Assembly (NCBI RefSeq): GCF_003815015.1
Contig: NZ_RKRE01000003.1
Span: forward strand, 62,001-126,000
DNA length: 64,000 bases
Source: Thermodesulfitimonas autotrophica
Lineage (GTDB): Bacteria > Bacillota > Desulfotomaculia > Desulfotomaculales > Ammonificaceae
Reading direction: 5' to 3'
The notes under the pieces: model-generated
What the model was told of the DNA's origin: nothing
The model's database searches: none
Seen by the model: only the letters and a program-made list of their open reading frames with translations
Shown: positions 15,966 through 26,128 of the stretch, one piece after another
How the letters are laid out: the number at the start of each line of letters is the position of its first letter
How positions within the stretch are numbered: position 1 is the first letter of the stretch
Made by a program: the position numbers and the translations under genes

Positions 15966-18431
15966 GTGGTATGCTTGTTGCAGCGGGCGACGGAGGTTTA
16001 TCCTTACAGGCGGGAGAAGAGCGCGCGCCGGCGGGAACTCCGGGTTATCGCGCGGGAAGAGGAGTCAGGGAGGGTTGCGCGCGGGGAACGGCGGCGGTCC
16101 CGCTCCGGGTTCGACCTATCTTTTATCGTTGAAGGGCTGAGGGCGCACCGCCGCTGGTTGCCGCTTTATTTCGCCGGGTTCTTCCTCGGGCGGGCGGTTT
16201 TGTTGGGGGCGCTGACCCCCTTCGGCGTTGCTTTCGCGGTGGCGGCCAACCTGAGTTACGGCGGGTGCACCTGGCCTGTGTGGTTGAGCGTGATAGCGGG
16301 CCAGGTTTTCGTTTTAAAGGGGCTTACTTGTGCGGGCGCGGTCGCCGCTACCGGCGCTACGTTGCTTCTCGTGACGCTGACACCTCAGGAACTGGTGTGC
16401 CGGCCCCTGGGGGCGCCCGGCATAGTTGCCGTGGCTATTGTGGTGGTAAAAATGGCCTTCCTAGCTTTCGGAGGCCCGAACCCTTACGCCTACGTGAGCA
16501 TCCTGTTTGAGGCGGCTTTTGCGGGAGTGCTCACCTATCTTTTTCAGCAGGGACTCGTTGCCTGGCGGGAGAAAAAAGGCCTGCAACTGAGTGCGGAAGA
16601 ACTCTTCTGTCTCACCGTTATCGGGGCCGGGGTGATTGCCGGGAGCGGGAATCTCGTCTGGGGGCCGGTTGCGGTTAAAGGGGTGCTGACACGGCTCGCC
16701 CTCCTTTTCGCCGCGGCCGCCGGAGGCGGCGGTGCGGGTGCGGCGGCGGGAGCGGTCCTGGGGGTGATCCCGGGACTGGCTTACACGGTTGTTCCCCAGG
16801 CGGTGTCGAACTACGCGTTTGCCGGTTTTCTGGGCGGGTGCTTCCGGAAATTCGGCAGGCCCGGAGTGGTCCTTGGTTTTGCCCTCGGGAACGTCCTGCT
16901 CGTGCTTTATATCCGGGATCCAAACAGCTTAACCCAAATCGTGGCGGAGACCGGGATTGCGACTATCCTTTATCTTTTGGTCCCGCTCAAGTGGTACGCT
17001 GGCCTACGGGCTTCGCTTTCCGGTGTGGTGACCGTCGCCGAAGCCTCAAAACCTTTCAGCGAGCTCGTTCTCGGGCGGCTTAATGGCTGGGCGCAAGTGC
17101 TCGACGAGCTTGCGGTGACCTTCAACGCAGCGGGCGCGCTGCGGCCGGCTGCGGAGAACCAACTGGTGCAGTTGCTGTCGGAAGTTAGGGAGCGGGTCTG
17201 CGGCAACTGTCCCCTGCACCGCACTTGCTGGCAATGGGAGGAGCGCCAGGCGGCGGTCGTCTTCCGGGAAGCGCTGCATACACTCGAGAGCAAAGGACAG
17301 CTTCAGCCCGGAGACCTGCCTGAGTATCTCGAAAAAAGATGCGTCAAGCTAAAAGAACTAACCCTTACCCTCTCACTGCTCCACGAGGCTCACCGGCTGA
17401 ACCGCTACTGGTACCGGCGGATGGTGGAGAGTCGGGCGGTGGTGGCGGAACAGTTGCGCGGTATTGCCGGGGTCTTGCAGGATTTCGCGGGTGAGCTCGG
17501 TGCGGGTCTTGCCCGGGTGGCGGCAATCGAGGCGGAGCTCCGGGAAATGGCGCGCAAGGGCCGGCTACGCGTTGAGGACCTGCGGGTTTCCTTAGGGGAC
17601 GACGGGCAGATTGAGGTGCATGTTTGCACAAAGGCCTGCACCGGGAACCTTTACTGCCAGCGGGTGGTGGCCCCCGTAGTATCGGATGTGGCCCGGCGGG
17701 TTTACTCCGTGGCGCATACGGCCTGCCCGCTCCGGGAGGGAGAGGAGGAGTGCTGGTTCACCCTCTACGCTGCGCTCCGCTTCCGGCTGGCGGTGGGAGT
17801 AGCCACGGCGGCGAAGGAGGAGGTTTCGGGGGATACCTTTGCGCGCCTCCAAATGAAGGGCGGCCGCTGTGCGTTGATTCTGAGCGACGGGATGGGCACC
17901 GGCGCGCAGGCAGCCCAGGAGAGTGCAACTGCGGTTTCACTTTTAGAGCTTCTTTTGAAGGCCGGCTTCAGTGCAGAACTTGCGGTCAAAACGGTGAACT
18001 CGCTGTTGCTTTTACACGCGCCCGGGGAAAGCTTCGCCACTGTGGATATGGCGGTCCTCGATCTCTATACGGGGAAGCTCCAGTGGGTGAAGATCGGTGC
18101 GGCTCCCGGCTTTCTCTACCGCAGCAACGGCACCGCGGAAGTGATCCGGACGCCTTCCCTACCGGTGGGGATTGTTAACCCGATCGAAGTGCTCGTGGTG
18201 GAGCGAGAGCTTGAGGACGGGGACCTGGTGGTGCTGGTGACGGACGGCCTCTTGGAAGCGTGGCGGGGCGAGGAGGGTAAGGAGGAGTGGCTCGTGGGGT
18301 GCCTTGCGGAGGCTGGTGCCGGCGAACCGCAGAAGATCGCTAGCTTCATCCTCAACCGGGCGCATTTTGTAGCGGGGGGAACGCTGCCGGATGACGCGAC
18401 GGTGGTGGTGGCCCGCGTGGTGGCCGTGTAA
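15966..18431 (+). CDS. spoIIE: Stage II sporulation protein E (PP2C-type phosphatase)
   Basis: An 821-residue membrane phosphatase that dephosphorylates SpoIIAA and thereby activates sigma-F in the forespore; it also acts at the polar septum. A basic N-terminus is followed by roughly ten hydrophobic segments (about residues 58-345), a central regulatory region, and a C-terminal PP2C domain with the metal-binding LSDGMGTG (about residue 638) and LVTDGLLE. The length agrees with Bacillus SpoIIE (827). The start is GTG with GGCGGGG upstream. It is transcribed from its own promoter and followed by tilS as in other Firmicutes. Confidence 0.95.
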   Translation: MVCLLQRATEVYPYRREKSARRRELRVIAREEESGRVARGERRRSRSGFDLSFIVEGLRAHRRWLPLYFAGFFLGRAVLLGALTPFGVAFAVAANLSYGGCTWPVWLSVIAGQVFVLKGLTCAGAVAATGATLLLVTLTPQELVCRPLGAPGIVAVAIVVVKMAFLAFGGPNPYAYVSILFEAAFAGVLTYLFQQGLVAWREKKGLQLSAEELFCLTVIGAGVIAGSGNLVWGPVAVKGVLTRLALLFAAAAGGGGAGAAAGAVLGVIPGLAYTVVPQAVSNYAFAGFLGGCFRKFGRPGVVLGFALGNVLLVLYIRDPNSLTQIVAETGIATILYLLVPLKWYAGLRASLSGVVTVAEASKPFSELVLGRLNGWAQVLDELAVTFNAAGALRPAAENQLVQLLSEVRERVCGNCPLHRTCWQWEERQAAVVFREALHTLESKGQLQPGDLPEYLEKRCVKLKELTLTLSLLHEAHRLNRYWYRRMVESRAVVAEQLRGIAGVLQDFAGELGAGLARVAAIEAELREMARKGRLRVEDLRVSLGDDGQIEVHVCTKACTGNLYCQRVVAPVVSDVARRVYSVAHTACPLREGEEECWFTLYAALRFRLAVGVATAAKEEVSGDTFARLQMKGGRCALILSDGMGTGAQAAQESATAVSLLELLLKAGFSAELAVKTVNSLLLLHAPGESFATVDMAVLDLYTGKLQWVKIGAAPGFLYRSNGTAEVIRTPSLPVGIVNPIEVLVVERELEDGDLVVLVTDGLLEAWRGEEGKEEWLVGCLAEAGAGEPQKIASFILNRAHFVAGGTLPDDATVVVARVVAV

Positions 18432-18546
18432 GCCAGGCTTCCGTGCGGCTGATAGATTTTGGGTCTCTCAGTATTAAGGTTGAACGATTTTCGGGGGAGG
18501 GAAAAAAAGGGGAAGCGTGGAACTTTAAAGCCCAGGGTGGTCTTCA

Positions 18547-19941
18547 TTGGATATTTTGCCGCAGGTGCGGGAAACTATCAAGCGTTTCGGGATGCTTACG
18601 CCGGGAGACGCGGTGGTGGTGGGCGTCTCGGGGGGGCCTGATTCGGTCGCGCTGCTCGACCTTTTGTCCCGGTTGCGCGATGAGTTTGGGCTTGGGCTTC
18701 ACGTGGCCCATCTCAACCACCGTTTGCGGCCGGAGGCGGCTGAGGAGGCCGAATTTGTGCGCCGGCTTGCTTCCGGCTACGGCCTGCCGGTTACCGTGGA
18801 TGCGGCCGACGTTCCTGCGTATGCCGGCGAACGGCGCCTGTCTACCGAGATGGCCGCCCGGGAACTCCGGTACGCCTTTTTTACCCGCGTGCTCAGCGCG
18901 GTGGGCGCAGCGAAGGTGGCGCTGGGGCACCAGGCCGATGATCAAGCCGAAACGGTGCTCATGAACCTTCTTCGGGGAACGGGACTGGCGGGGCTCAAAG
19001 GGATACCGCCGGTGCGCGGGCCGTTCGTGCGGCCGCTTATTGAGGTGCGGCGCGCGGCCATCGAGGCTTACTGTGCTTCCCGGGGACTTAAAACCTGTTA
19101 TGACGCCTCAAACATCCAGACGGCTTACCGCCGGAACAAGATCCGTCACGAACTCCTCCCCCTCCTGGAGCGGGAGTATAATCCGGCGCTTGTGCCTGCT
19201 CTTGGTCGCCTAGCGGCGGTTCTCCGGGAAGAAGAGGAATTCCTGGCGGCGGAGGCGGCGAAGGTTTACGCTGGCCTCCGCAGCGTCGCGGCGGCGGGCG
19301 TTTATTTCGACGGGGCCGCCATATCAACGCTACCCCGGGCGATGGCCCGACGGGTGGTGCGTCTGGCTTACCGGGAAGTAACGGGAAGCGTTTACGACCT
19401 TGATTTCCTCCATACGGAGGAGGTGCTAAGGTTACTGGAGCGCGCCACCGGCAGGGAAGTTATTCTACCCCGGGGGGTGAAGGCGGTCCGGCTTCACGGG
19501 CGGCTTCTCTTCCGGACCGGTGCGATACCGGCGGTTCCCGACTTCTGCTATCCGCTTCCTGTTCCCGGCGTGGTCATCATTAGGGAGATAGGGGTGGCCG
19601 TTAAGGCCGAGCTAGTGGCTCCCGGGAGGGACCCTGCCACCTTGCCGCTGCAGGAAACGCTCCTCGATTACGAACGGGTAAAGCCCCCTCTTTTCGTGCG
19701 GCGGCGCCGTTCGGGGGACCTTTTTTATCCTCTGGGCTACCCGGCTCCCGTACGGCTCAAGAGCTTCTTTATCAACCAGAAGATTCCGCGTTACCAACGG
19801 GATAGAATCCCCCTTATTGTCGACGCTACCGGCATCTTATGGGTTGCCGGCGTGCGGCCGGCAGAGCCGGTGCGGGTAACCTCCCAGACGAGGCGCTGCC
19901 TTCACTTGGAGCTTATTCCTCTGGAGAAAAACGACTTATAA
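18547..19941 (+). CDS. tilS: tRNA(Ile)-lysidine synthase
   Basis: Converts C34 of the CAU anticodon of tRNA-Ile to lysidine using ATP and lysine. The PP-loop SGGPDS lies at residues 28-33, followed by HVAHLNHRLRPEAAEEAEFV and GHQADDQAETVLMNLLRGTG. The 464-residue length with a complete C-terminal substrate-binding domain (VRRRRSGDLFYPLGY, LKSFFINQKIPRYQRD) is standard. The start is TTG at 18547 and no strong ribosome site is visible. In most Firmicutes hpt follows tilS; here ftsH follows directly. Confidence 0.94.
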   Translation: MDILPQVRETIKRFGMLTPGDAVVVGVSGGPDSVALLDLLSRLRDEFGLGLHVAHLNHRLRPEAAEEAEFVRRLASGYGLPVTVDAADVPAYAGERRLSTEMAARELRYAFFTRVLSAVGAAKVALGHQADDQAETVLMNLLRGTGLAGLKGIPPVRGPFVRPLIEVRRAAIEAYCASRGLKTCYDASNIQTAYRRNKIRHELLPLLEREYNPALVPALGRLAAVLREEEEFLAAEAAKVYAGLRSVAAAGVYFDGAAISTLPRAMARRVVRLAYREVTGSVYDLDFLHTEEVLRLLERATGREVILPRGVKAVRLHGRLLFRTGAIPAVPDFCYPLPVPGVVIIREIGVAVKAELVAPGRDPATLPLQETLLDYERVKPPLFVRRRRSGDLFYPLGYPAPVRLKSFFINQKIPRYQRDRIPLIVDATGILWVAGVRPAEPVRVTSQTRRCLHLELIPLEKNDL

Positions 19942-20027
19942 GTAATCACTTTGCGGGGAAAAGCAGGAAAAAATTTACCCTCCGGCGAAGAATCTATATG
20001 AAGACTCCCATCTGCGGTGTTATAGGC

Positions 20028-20056
20028 TTATAAAAGGGCTGTGGCTGTGGTATAAT
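20028..20056 (+). promoter_or_regulatory. Candidate ftsH promoter
   Basis: A perfect TATAAT (20051-20056) lies 17 bp downstream of TTATAA (20028-20033), a weak -35. The position about 50 bp before the ftsH start suits an ftsH promoter. Confidence 0.35.
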
Positions 20057-20108
20057 CTATTGGTTAGTAATCTTTCGTTTGGTGGGAGAAAAACGGGGGG
20101 AGAGTTTT

Positions 20109-22025
20109 TTGCAGCGTTTTAAAAACGTAGGCATTTACCTGCTCATCGTCCTGGTGATCATTTTGCTTATTCAGTACGCCAGACCACCCAAAGGCGACGT
20201 TGCCAGCATCAGCTATAGCGATTTTTTCCAGGCGCTTGAGCAGGGCGAAGTTGCCAGCGTGGTCATCCGGACCCAGAGCAACACCAACTTTATCGAGGGG
20301 ACCAAGCGCAACGGCACCAAATTCCGGACTACCGGTCCCGTGCTTGACGACCGGCTTTACCCGCTTCTCAGGGAGAAAAAAGTGCGGATTGAGCAGTTGC
20401 CGCCTCAGGAGCCCGGTTGGTGGGCGAATCTCCTTACCGCCCTTTTACCGGTGCTGGTCTTCATCGGGCTCTTTTTCTTTATGTTGCAGCAAACGCAGGG
20501 AGGCGGCAGCCGGGTGATGTCTTTCGGTAAAAGCCGGGCGCGGCTGCATACCGACGAGCGGAAGCGGGTCACCTTTGCCGACGTTGCCGGCATTGACGAG
20601 GTGAAGGAGGAGCTTCAGGAGGTCGTCGAGTTCCTGAAGAACCCCCGGAAGTTTAGCGAGTTAGGGGCACGCATTCCCAAAGGGGTGCTCCTTTTCGGCG
20701 CACCGGGTACCGGGAAGACGCTCCTGGCGCGAGCGGTGGCCGGGGAGGCGGGCGTTCCCTTTTTCAGCATCAGCGGCTCGGATTTCGTGGAAATGTTTGT
20801 CGGCGTGGGGGCCGCGCGGGTGCGGGATCTTTTTGAGCAGGCCAAGAAAAACGCGCCCTGCATCGTTTTTATTGACGAAATCGACGCGGTGGGGCGCCAG
20901 CGGGGTGCGGGTTTGGGCGGCGGCCACGACGAGCGGGAGCAGACGCTCAACCAGCTCCTGGTAGAGATGGACGGCTTCAACCCTAACGACGGCATAATCG
21001 TCATCGCCGCGACCAACCGGCCTGATATCTTGGACCCGGCGCTTTTGCGTCCCGGGCGGTTTGACCGGCAGATCGTGGTGGACATCCCCGACATCAACGG
21101 CCGCAAGGAGATCCTGAAGGTCCACGCCCGTGGCAAGCCTTTGGCTGATGATGTGGACCTGGACGTGTTGGCCCGGCGGACACCCGGTTTCAGCGGTGCC
21201 GACTTGGCGAACGTCTTGAACGAGGCGGCCCTTCTCGCAGCGCGGCGGAATAAAAAGAAGATTGATATGGAGGACCTGGAAAATGCGGTCGAGCGCGTAA
21301 TCGCCGGTCCGGAGAAGAAGTCCCGGGTCATAAGCGACAAGGAAAAGCGGCTCGTTGCCTATCACGAAGCTGGTCACGCAATCGTAGGTTACCTCCTGCC
21401 GCATACCGACCCGGTGCATAAGATTTCGATTATCCCGCGCGGGCGGACGGGCGGCTATACGCTTTTGCTGCCGAAGGAAGACCGCTACTACATGACGCGG
21501 TCCCAGCTGTTGGACCAGATCACCATGCTGTTAGGGGGGCGGGTAGCCGAGGACCTGATGCTTAAAGAGGTGAGCACCGGCGCCCAGAATGACCTCGAGC
21601 GGGCTACGGAGATCGCGCGCCGGATGATCATGGAGTACGGGATGAGCGAGGAACTGGGCCCGCTCACTTTCGGCCACAAGCACGACACGCCTTTCCTGGG
21701 CCGGGATATCGCGCGGGACCGGAATTACAGCGAGGAGATTGCCTACGCGATTGACCGCGAGGTGCGGCGGGTGATTGACGATTGCTACAACCGGGCGCGG
21801 GAGATTCTGACCGCGAACCGCGACAAGCTCGAGTTAGTGGCCAACCGCCTTATTGAGCAGGAGACGATCGAAGCGGAAGAGTTTGCTGCGCTCATGGGGG
21901 TGCCGGAGGATGGCCGCGCCGAAGACAAGCCGGCGCCGGCGATCTCTTTCAATAAGGAGACGAAGTGTCCCTTACCGCTGACCCAACCGGAGCCGGCGGT
22001 TACCTTTAGGAAGTTGCGGTTTTGA
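20109..22025 (+). CDS. ftsH: ATP-dependent membrane zinc protease FtsH
   Basis: A hexameric AAA protease that degrades membrane and regulatory proteins. Two transmembrane helices flank a short extracytoplasmic domain (about residues 8-23 and 105-125). The AAA module has Walker A GAPGTGKT (about 197-204), Walker [12 protein letters not shown] and the second region of homology RPGRFDRQ. The protease has the zinc motif HEAGH (about 419-423). I favour TTG 20109, giving [16 protein letters not shown], with GGGGGGAG just upstream, as it matches family N-termini; an in-frame TTG at 20079 would add ten residues. Confidence 0.95.
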   Translation: MQRFKNVGIYLLIVLVIILLIQYARPPKGDVASISYSDFFQALEQGEVASVVIRTQSNTNFIEGTKRNGTKFRTTGPVLDDRLYPLLREKKVRIEQLPPQEPGWWANLLTALLPVLVFIGLFFFMLQQTQGGGSRVMSFGKSRARLHTDERKRVTFADVAGIDEVKEELQEVVEFLKNPRKFSELGARIPKGVLLFGAPGTGKTLLARAVAGEAGVPFFSISGSDFVEMFVGVGAARVRDLFEQAKKNAPCIVFIDEIDAVGRQRGAGLGGGHDEREQTLNQLLVEMDGFNPNDGIIVIAATNRPDILDPALLRPGRFDRQIVVDIPDINGRKEILKVHARGKPLADDVDLDVLARRTPGFSGADLANVLNEAALLAARRNKKKIDMEDLENAVERVIAGPEKKSRVISDKEKRLVAYHEAGHAIVGYLLPHTDPVHKISIIPRGRTGGYTLLLPKEDRYYMTRSQLLDQITMLLGGRVAEDLMLKEVSTGAQNDLERATEIARRMIMEYGMSEELGPLTFGHKHDTPFLGRDIARDRNYSEEIAYAIDREVRRVIDDCYNRAREILTANRDKLELVANRLIEQETIEAEEFAALMGVPEDGRAEDKPAPAISFNKETKCPLPLTQPEPAVTFRKLRF

Positions 22026-22122
22026 GCGGCCTGGCGGTTAAGGCGGCGGGCGGTAAAGCCGGCGAAAGTAGGGGACTGCCGGTTAAAACAGAAGGCTAAG
22101 TAGCACTGGGAGGTAGAGATTT

Positions 22123-22572
22123 TTGGAACGGACTTTCGTTATGGTTAAGCCCGACGGGGTGCAACGGGGTCTTGTCGGTGAGATCATTGCCCGTTTTGAG
22201 CGGCGCGGCTACAAGCTGGTGGGGCTCAAGATGTTTACCATGCCGCGTGAAGTTGCCGAAACCCATTACGCCGAGCACCGCGGCAAACCTTTTTTTGAAG
22301 GGCTGGTGCGTTACATCACTTCCGGTCCCGTGGTCGCTATGGTCTGGGAGGGGAAGAACGTAATCGCCGCGGCGCGGGAAATGATGGGGGCAACTGACCC
22401 GCAGAAGGCGCTTCCCGGTACGATCCGCGGTACGTACGGGATCGACGTGGGGCGCAACGTGGTGCACGGCTCTGATTCGCCGGCGAGCGCGGCGCGGGAG
22501 ATCGACATCTTTTTTAAGGCGGACGAGCTCTTAAATTACGAGCGGCCGCTCGATAGGTGGATTTATGAGTAA
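22123..22572 (+). CDS. ndk: Nucleoside diphosphate kinase
   Basis: Transfers the gamma phosphate from ATP to nucleoside diphosphates through a phosphohistidine. The catalytic His is residue 115 in NVVHGSDS, and the N-terminus [20 protein letters not shown] is typical. The 149-residue length is standard. The start is TTG, supported by GGGAGG at good spacing. It lies 97 bp after ftsH and is followed by a likely terminator. Confidence 0.96.
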   Translation: MERTFVMVKPDGVQRGLVGEIIARFERRGYKLVGLKMFTMPREVAETHYAEHRGKPFFEGLVRYITSGPVVAMVWEGKNVIAAAREMMGATDPQKALPGTIRGTYGIDVGRNVVHGSDSPASAAREIDIFFKADELLNYERPLDRWIYE

Positions 22573-22609
22573 TCTTCGCGGGTCCATGTTACGCAGCGTC
22601 AATGTTCGG

Positions 22610-22637
22610 GGCGGCCCTGTGGGGGCCGCCTTTGTGT
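22610..22637 (+). terminator. Probable terminator after ndk
   Basis: GGCGGCCC (22610-22617) pairs with GGGGCCGCC (22622-22630), followed by the T-rich TTTGTGTT. The T run is interrupted, so efficiency is uncertain. Confidence 0.5.
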
Positions 22638-22823
22638 TGGGTGCGGCTGGCTTTTGCGGGGTGAGCTAATCAATGCCCTTTTTTGGCAGTTTGGGCGCCG
22701 TTTATGGCTTTTAAAAGCGGGGTTTATTGTAAAACGACCCGGGAAAGTGCTAAACTAAAGCAATCAAAATCCCTGACGGGGGTAAGCCGAGAATTTTCAC
22801 AAAAGAAGGGATGGGAGAGCTGT

Positions 22824-24527
22824 ATGCGGGTTGTACCGAGCGACCTCGAGATTGCCCAAGCCCACAAGATGATCCCGATCCGGGACATCGCCGCCTCGAT
22901 CGGCCTCGACGAGGATGACATTGACTACTACGGCCGTTACAAAGCCAAGATCAAACTTGAGGTCCTGGAGAAATTTAAGGACCGCCCTAACGGAAAGTAC
23001 ATCGACGTTACCGCCATCACCCCTACCCCCCTTGGTGAAGGAAAAACCGTTACCACCATCGGTCTCACGCAGGCTCTCGGGAAGATCGGCAAGAAGGTGA
23101 TCTGCACCCTCCGCCAGCCCTCGATGGGGCCGGTTTTCGGCATTAAGGGCGGTGCTGCGGGCGGCGGCTACTCCCAGGTCGTGCCGATGGAGGACTTAAA
23201 CATTCACTTTACCGGTGACATTCACGCCGTAGGGCAGGCGCACAACCTGCTCGCGGCGATGATTGATGCCTCTATCCTCCACAAGAACCCGCTCAACATC
23301 GACCCGCTTACCATTATGTGGCCGCGGGTGGTTGACGTGAACGACCGGGCGCTACGCAACATCGTGATCGGACTCGGCGGCCGGGAGAACGGATACCCGC
23401 GCGAGGCCGGCTTTGATATTACGGTGGCTTCCGAAGTAATGGCGATCCTAGCGCTTACGACCAGCCTCAAGGATATGCGCCGGCGTTTGGGGCGGATCGT
23501 TATCGGCTACAGCTACGATGGGAAGCCGGTTACGGCAGAGGACCTGAAGGCAGCCGGGGCCATGACCGTAATCATGAAGGAAGCTATCAAGCCGAACCTG
23601 ATCCAGACACTTGAGGGGCAGCCCTGTATCCTCCACGCCGGTCCGTTTGCGAACATCGCTCACGGCCAATGTTCCATCTTGGCGGATATGATGGCGCTGA
23701 AGCTTGCGGATTACGTGGTTACGGAGAGCGGCTTCGGCGCGGACCTCGGGATGGAGAAGTTTATGAACATCAAGTGTCGTTACTCGGGCCTGAAGCCTGA
23801 TTGTGTGGTAATCACGTGTACCATCCGGGCGCTTAAAATGCACGGCGGCGTCGGCAACGTGGTGGCTGGGAAACCGCTGCCGGAAGAGATTCTGCGGGAG
23901 AACGTGCCCGCCGTCGAGCGGGGCTGCGAGAACCTCGCCCATATGATCAAGATCGCGCGGTACTTCGGTGTTCCGGTGCTGGTTTCCATCAACCGGTTTG
24001 TCAGCGATACCGATGCCGAGGTCGAGGCGGTGCGGCAGAAGGCGCTCGCGGCCGGGGCGGAAGGGGCCTACCCGATCACCGTCTGGGCGGATGGCGGCGC
24101 CGGGGCGGTCGACTTGGCGAGGGCCGTGGTAGAGGCCTGCGAAAAACCGAGCAACTTCCAGTTCCTTTATCCGGATCATCTCACAATCAAGGAAAAAATC
24201 GAGATTTTGGCGACTAAGGTTTATAATGCTGCCGGGGTGCGGTACGAGCCGTTGGCGGAGAGAAAGATCGCCCAGTTCGAGGCCCAGGGATGGGGTAAAC
24301 TGCCCATCTGTATGGCCAAGACCCACCTCTCGATTTCCCACGACCCGAAGCTGCTCAACGTGCCGCGGGATTACATCTTCCCGATCCGCGATATCCGGGC
24401 GTCGGTCGGTGCCGGTTTCCTTTACCCGCTGGCCGGGGCGATGCGGACTATGCCCGGGTTGCCTTCGCAGCCGGCGGCCTTCAAGGTGGATATCGACGAA
24501 AACGGGCGTACTGTGGGTCTCTTTTAA
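22824..24527 (+). CDS. fhs: Formate-tetrahydrofolate ligase
   Basis: Joins formate and THF with ATP to give 10-formyl-THF, the second step of the methyl branch of the acetyl-CoA pathway and also a source of formyl groups for biosynthesis. The 567 residues match the family. The ATP-binding PLGEGKT is at residues 69-75, followed by RQPSMGPVFGIKGGAAGGGY and FTGDIHAVGQAHNLLAA. I start at ATG 22824 (GGGAGAG upstream); the frame is open for about 140 bp further upstream but that part has no similarity to the family. It stands alone with a strong terminator downstream. An acetogen-type enzyme fits the corrinoid genes later in the window. Confidence 0.96.
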   Translation: MRVVPSDLEIAQAHKMIPIRDIAASIGLDEDDIDYYGRYKAKIKLEVLEKFKDRPNGKYIDVTAITPTPLGEGKTVTTIGLTQALGKIGKKVICTLRQPSMGPVFGIKGGAAGGGYSQVVPMEDLNIHFTGDIHAVGQAHNLLAAMIDASILHKNPLNIDPLTIMWPRVVDVNDRALRNIVIGLGGRENGYPREAGFDITVASEVMAILALTTSLKDMRRRLGRIVIGYSYDGKPVTAEDLKAAGAMTVIMKEAIKPNLIQTLEGQPCILHAGPFANIAHGQCSILADMMALKLADYVVTESGFGADLGMEKFMNIKCRYSGLKPDCVVITCTIRALKMHGGVGNVVAGKPLPEEILRENVPAVERGCENLAHMIKIARYFGVPVLVSINRFVSDTDAEVEAVRQKALAAGAEGAYPITVWADGGAGAVDLARAVVEACEKPSNFQFLYPDHLTIKEKIEILATKVYNAAGVRYEPLAERKIAQFEAQGWGKLPICMAKTHLSISHDPKLLNVPRDYIFPIRDIRASVGAGFLYPLAGAMRTMPGLPSQPAAFKVDIDENGRTVGLF

Positions 24528-24557
24528 CCGTGGGGCACCTGACGCGGGGAAAACGAG

Positions 24558-24590
24558 TACGGGGAGGAAATTACCTCCCCGTAACTTTTA
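24558..24590 (+). terminator. Rho-independent terminator after fhs
   Basis: TACGGGGAGG (24558-24567) and CCTCCCCGTA (24574-24583) are perfect 10-base arms with a 6-base loop, followed by ACTTTT. Confidence 0.75.
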
Positions 24591-24676
24591 CCGGGCGGTT
24601 TTTGCCTCTGTTCCGGTTTTGGTCCGGCTGCAGCGTTTTGCCCCGGGTGTTTTTGCCCCAATTCCCGTCGCTTTTC

Positions 24677-24705
24677 TTGACCCGGTTTATCCCAGCCGGT
24701 ATAAT
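24677..24705 (+). promoter_or_regulatory. Sigma-A promoter of the DUF134-mrp genes
   Basis: TTGACC (24677-24682) and TATAAT (24700-24705) with a 17-bp spacer, about 50 bp upstream of the DUF134 gene. It is one of the best consensus matches in the window. Confidence 0.7.
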
Positions 24706-24756
24706 TATATCTTGGTCCTCGCCCTTCCGCGATCTTTTCGAAAGGGGGCTGCGAGC

Positions 24757-25221
24757 TTGGGGAGGCCGCCAAAGTGCCGTCGGGTAGAGTACATGCCCCA
24801 CTGCACCTTTTTTAAACCCGCCGGGATACCCCTTTACCGCCTGGAAGAGGTTTCTCTCGGGGTAGAGGAGGTAGAGGCGATCAGACTTAAAGACCTGGAA
24901 GGACTCGAGCAGGAAGAGTGTGCCGACCGGATGGGCATCTCGCGCCCTACTTTTCAGCGGCTGCTGACCGGAGCCCGCGCGAAGATTGCGGAGGCGTTGG
25001 TAAAGGGGAAGGCTATCCGGGTTGAAGGAGGTTATTTCCAGTTAATTACGCGGCGAATGCAGTGCCCGGCCTGCAAGAATGAGTGGGAAGAGCCACGGGG
25101 GAACCCGGAAACCGAGGTGTGCCCCAAATGTGGCAGCGCAGAAATCAAAAATATAACGCCTGCGGAAATACGCGAGGTTTTTCGGGGTTACCGGCACCGG
25201 CGGCGCTGCGGCAGGGAATAA
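24757..25221 (+). CDS. DUF134-family DNA-binding protein with C-terminal zinc ribbon
   Basis: A 154-residue protein beginning GRPPKCRRVEYMPHCTFFKP, the hallmark of the DUF134 family, followed by a helix-turn-helix (QEECADRMGISRPTFQRLLTGARAKIAEAL, about residues 48-80). A C-terminal extension has two CxxC pairs (CPACKNEW and CPKCGS) that should bind zinc. Start TTG 24757 is supported by AAGGGGG nine bases upstream. The family is thought to be regulatory; the target is unknown. It shares a promoter with the Mrp-type ATPase 28 bp downstream, a frequent association of this family, so a link with iron-sulfur supply is plausible but inferred. Confidence 0.82.
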   Translation: MGRPPKCRRVEYMPHCTFFKPAGIPLYRLEEVSLGVEEVEAIRLKDLEGLEQEECADRMGISRPTFQRLLTGARAKIAEALVKGKAIRVEGGYFQLITRRMQCPACKNEWEEPRGNPETEVCPKCGSAEIKNITPAEIREVFRGYRHRRRCGRE

Positions 25222-25249
25222 AATTCTGGACGGACGGGGTGATTTTGCT

Positions 25250-26113
25250 TTGAGCGGGGAAACGAAAAGTGGGCAGACCGGAGAAGCCTGCGCTGCCTGT
25301 GACGGGCGCGAAGCCGGCAAAGGGAAACCAAAGTTCGAGTACTTGCAGCAGAACGAGCTTTCTAACGTGAAGCGGGTCGTGGCCGTGATGAGCGGCAAGG
25401 GGGGGGTTGGTAAGTCCCTCGTTACTTCGCTTTTGGCGGTAACCTTCACCCGCGACGGCTACCAGGTGGGCATCCTCGACGCCGACGTCACTGGCCCGAG
25501 CATCCCGAAGAGCTTTGGGGTAAAGGGGCGCCCGGAGGTTGTGGGAGAAGTCCTTTACCCGCTGCGGACGGCCTGCGGTATCCGGGTGATCTCGATGAAC
25601 CTCTTCCTCGAAAAAGAGGATGAGCCGGTTATCTGGCGGGGACCGGTAATCAGCGGCGCAATCAAGCAGTTCTGGACCGACGTGGCGTGGGGCGACCTGG
25701 ACTACCTTTTTGTTGATTTGCCGCCCGGGACGGGGGATGTGCCGCTGACGGTGATGCAGTCGTTGCCGCTAAGCGGGATTATCGTGGTTTCGTCGCCGCA
25801 GGACCTTACCATCATGGTAGTCCGGAAGGCGATCAGAATGGCCGAGATGATGGGGGTCCCGCTTCTCGGGTTGGTCGAAAACATGGCCTACATCGTCTGC
25901 CCGCAGTGCGGCGAGAAGATTTACGCTTTCGGCGCGCCGCAGGGCAAAACCGTAGCGGCGGAAACGGGGCTCGAGTTGCTCGCCACCCTCCCCGTTGACC
26001 CCAAGCTCGCGAAGTTGGTGGACGCCGGGGAAATTGAGGAATGTGACCAGAGCGGGCTGGAGCACTTGCCCCGCATCCTCGACGCCAAGCTTGACGGGAA
26101 GTCTCTGAGTTAG
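25250..26113 (+). CDS. mrp: Mrp/NBP35-family iron-sulfur carrier ATPase
   Basis: A 287-residue P-loop ATPase of the Mrp/Nbp35/ApbC group, which carry and deliver [4Fe-4S] clusters. The deviant Walker A SGKGGVGKS is at residues 48-56. The CPQCG segment about residue 217 provides the bridging-cluster cysteines, and LPPGTGDVPLTVMQSLPLSGIIVVSSPQDL is family-typical. Extra cysteines near the N-terminus (CAACDG) may form another cluster. The start is TTG with a GGACGGGGTGA upstream. The many iron-sulfur proteins in this window would be natural clients. A terminator follows. Confidence 0.92.
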   Translation: MSGETKSGQTGEACAACDGREAGKGKPKFEYLQQNELSNVKRVVAVMSGKGGVGKSLVTSLLAVTFTRDGYQVGILDADVTGPSIPKSFGVKGRPEVVGEVLYPLRTACGIRVISMNLFLEKEDEPVIWRGPVISGAIKQFWTDVAWGDLDYLFVDLPPGTGDVPLTVMQSLPLSGIIVVSSPQDLTIMVVRKAIRMAEMMGVPLLGLVENMAYIVCPQCGEKIYAFGAPQGKTVAAETGLELLATLPVDPKLAKLVDAGEIEECDQSGLEHLPRILDAKLDGKSLS

Positions 26114-26128
26114 GTAAGGAGGCGGAAA

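Noticed and set aside
22700-22823. A THF riboswitch before fhs
   Set aside because: The leader does not show the conserved stems or core of the known THF aptamer; only a weak promoter-like pair is visible.
23448-24341. A 297-codon minus-strand open frame within fhs
   Set aside because: It is antisense to the conserved formate-THF ligase and its product is low in complexity, without family features.
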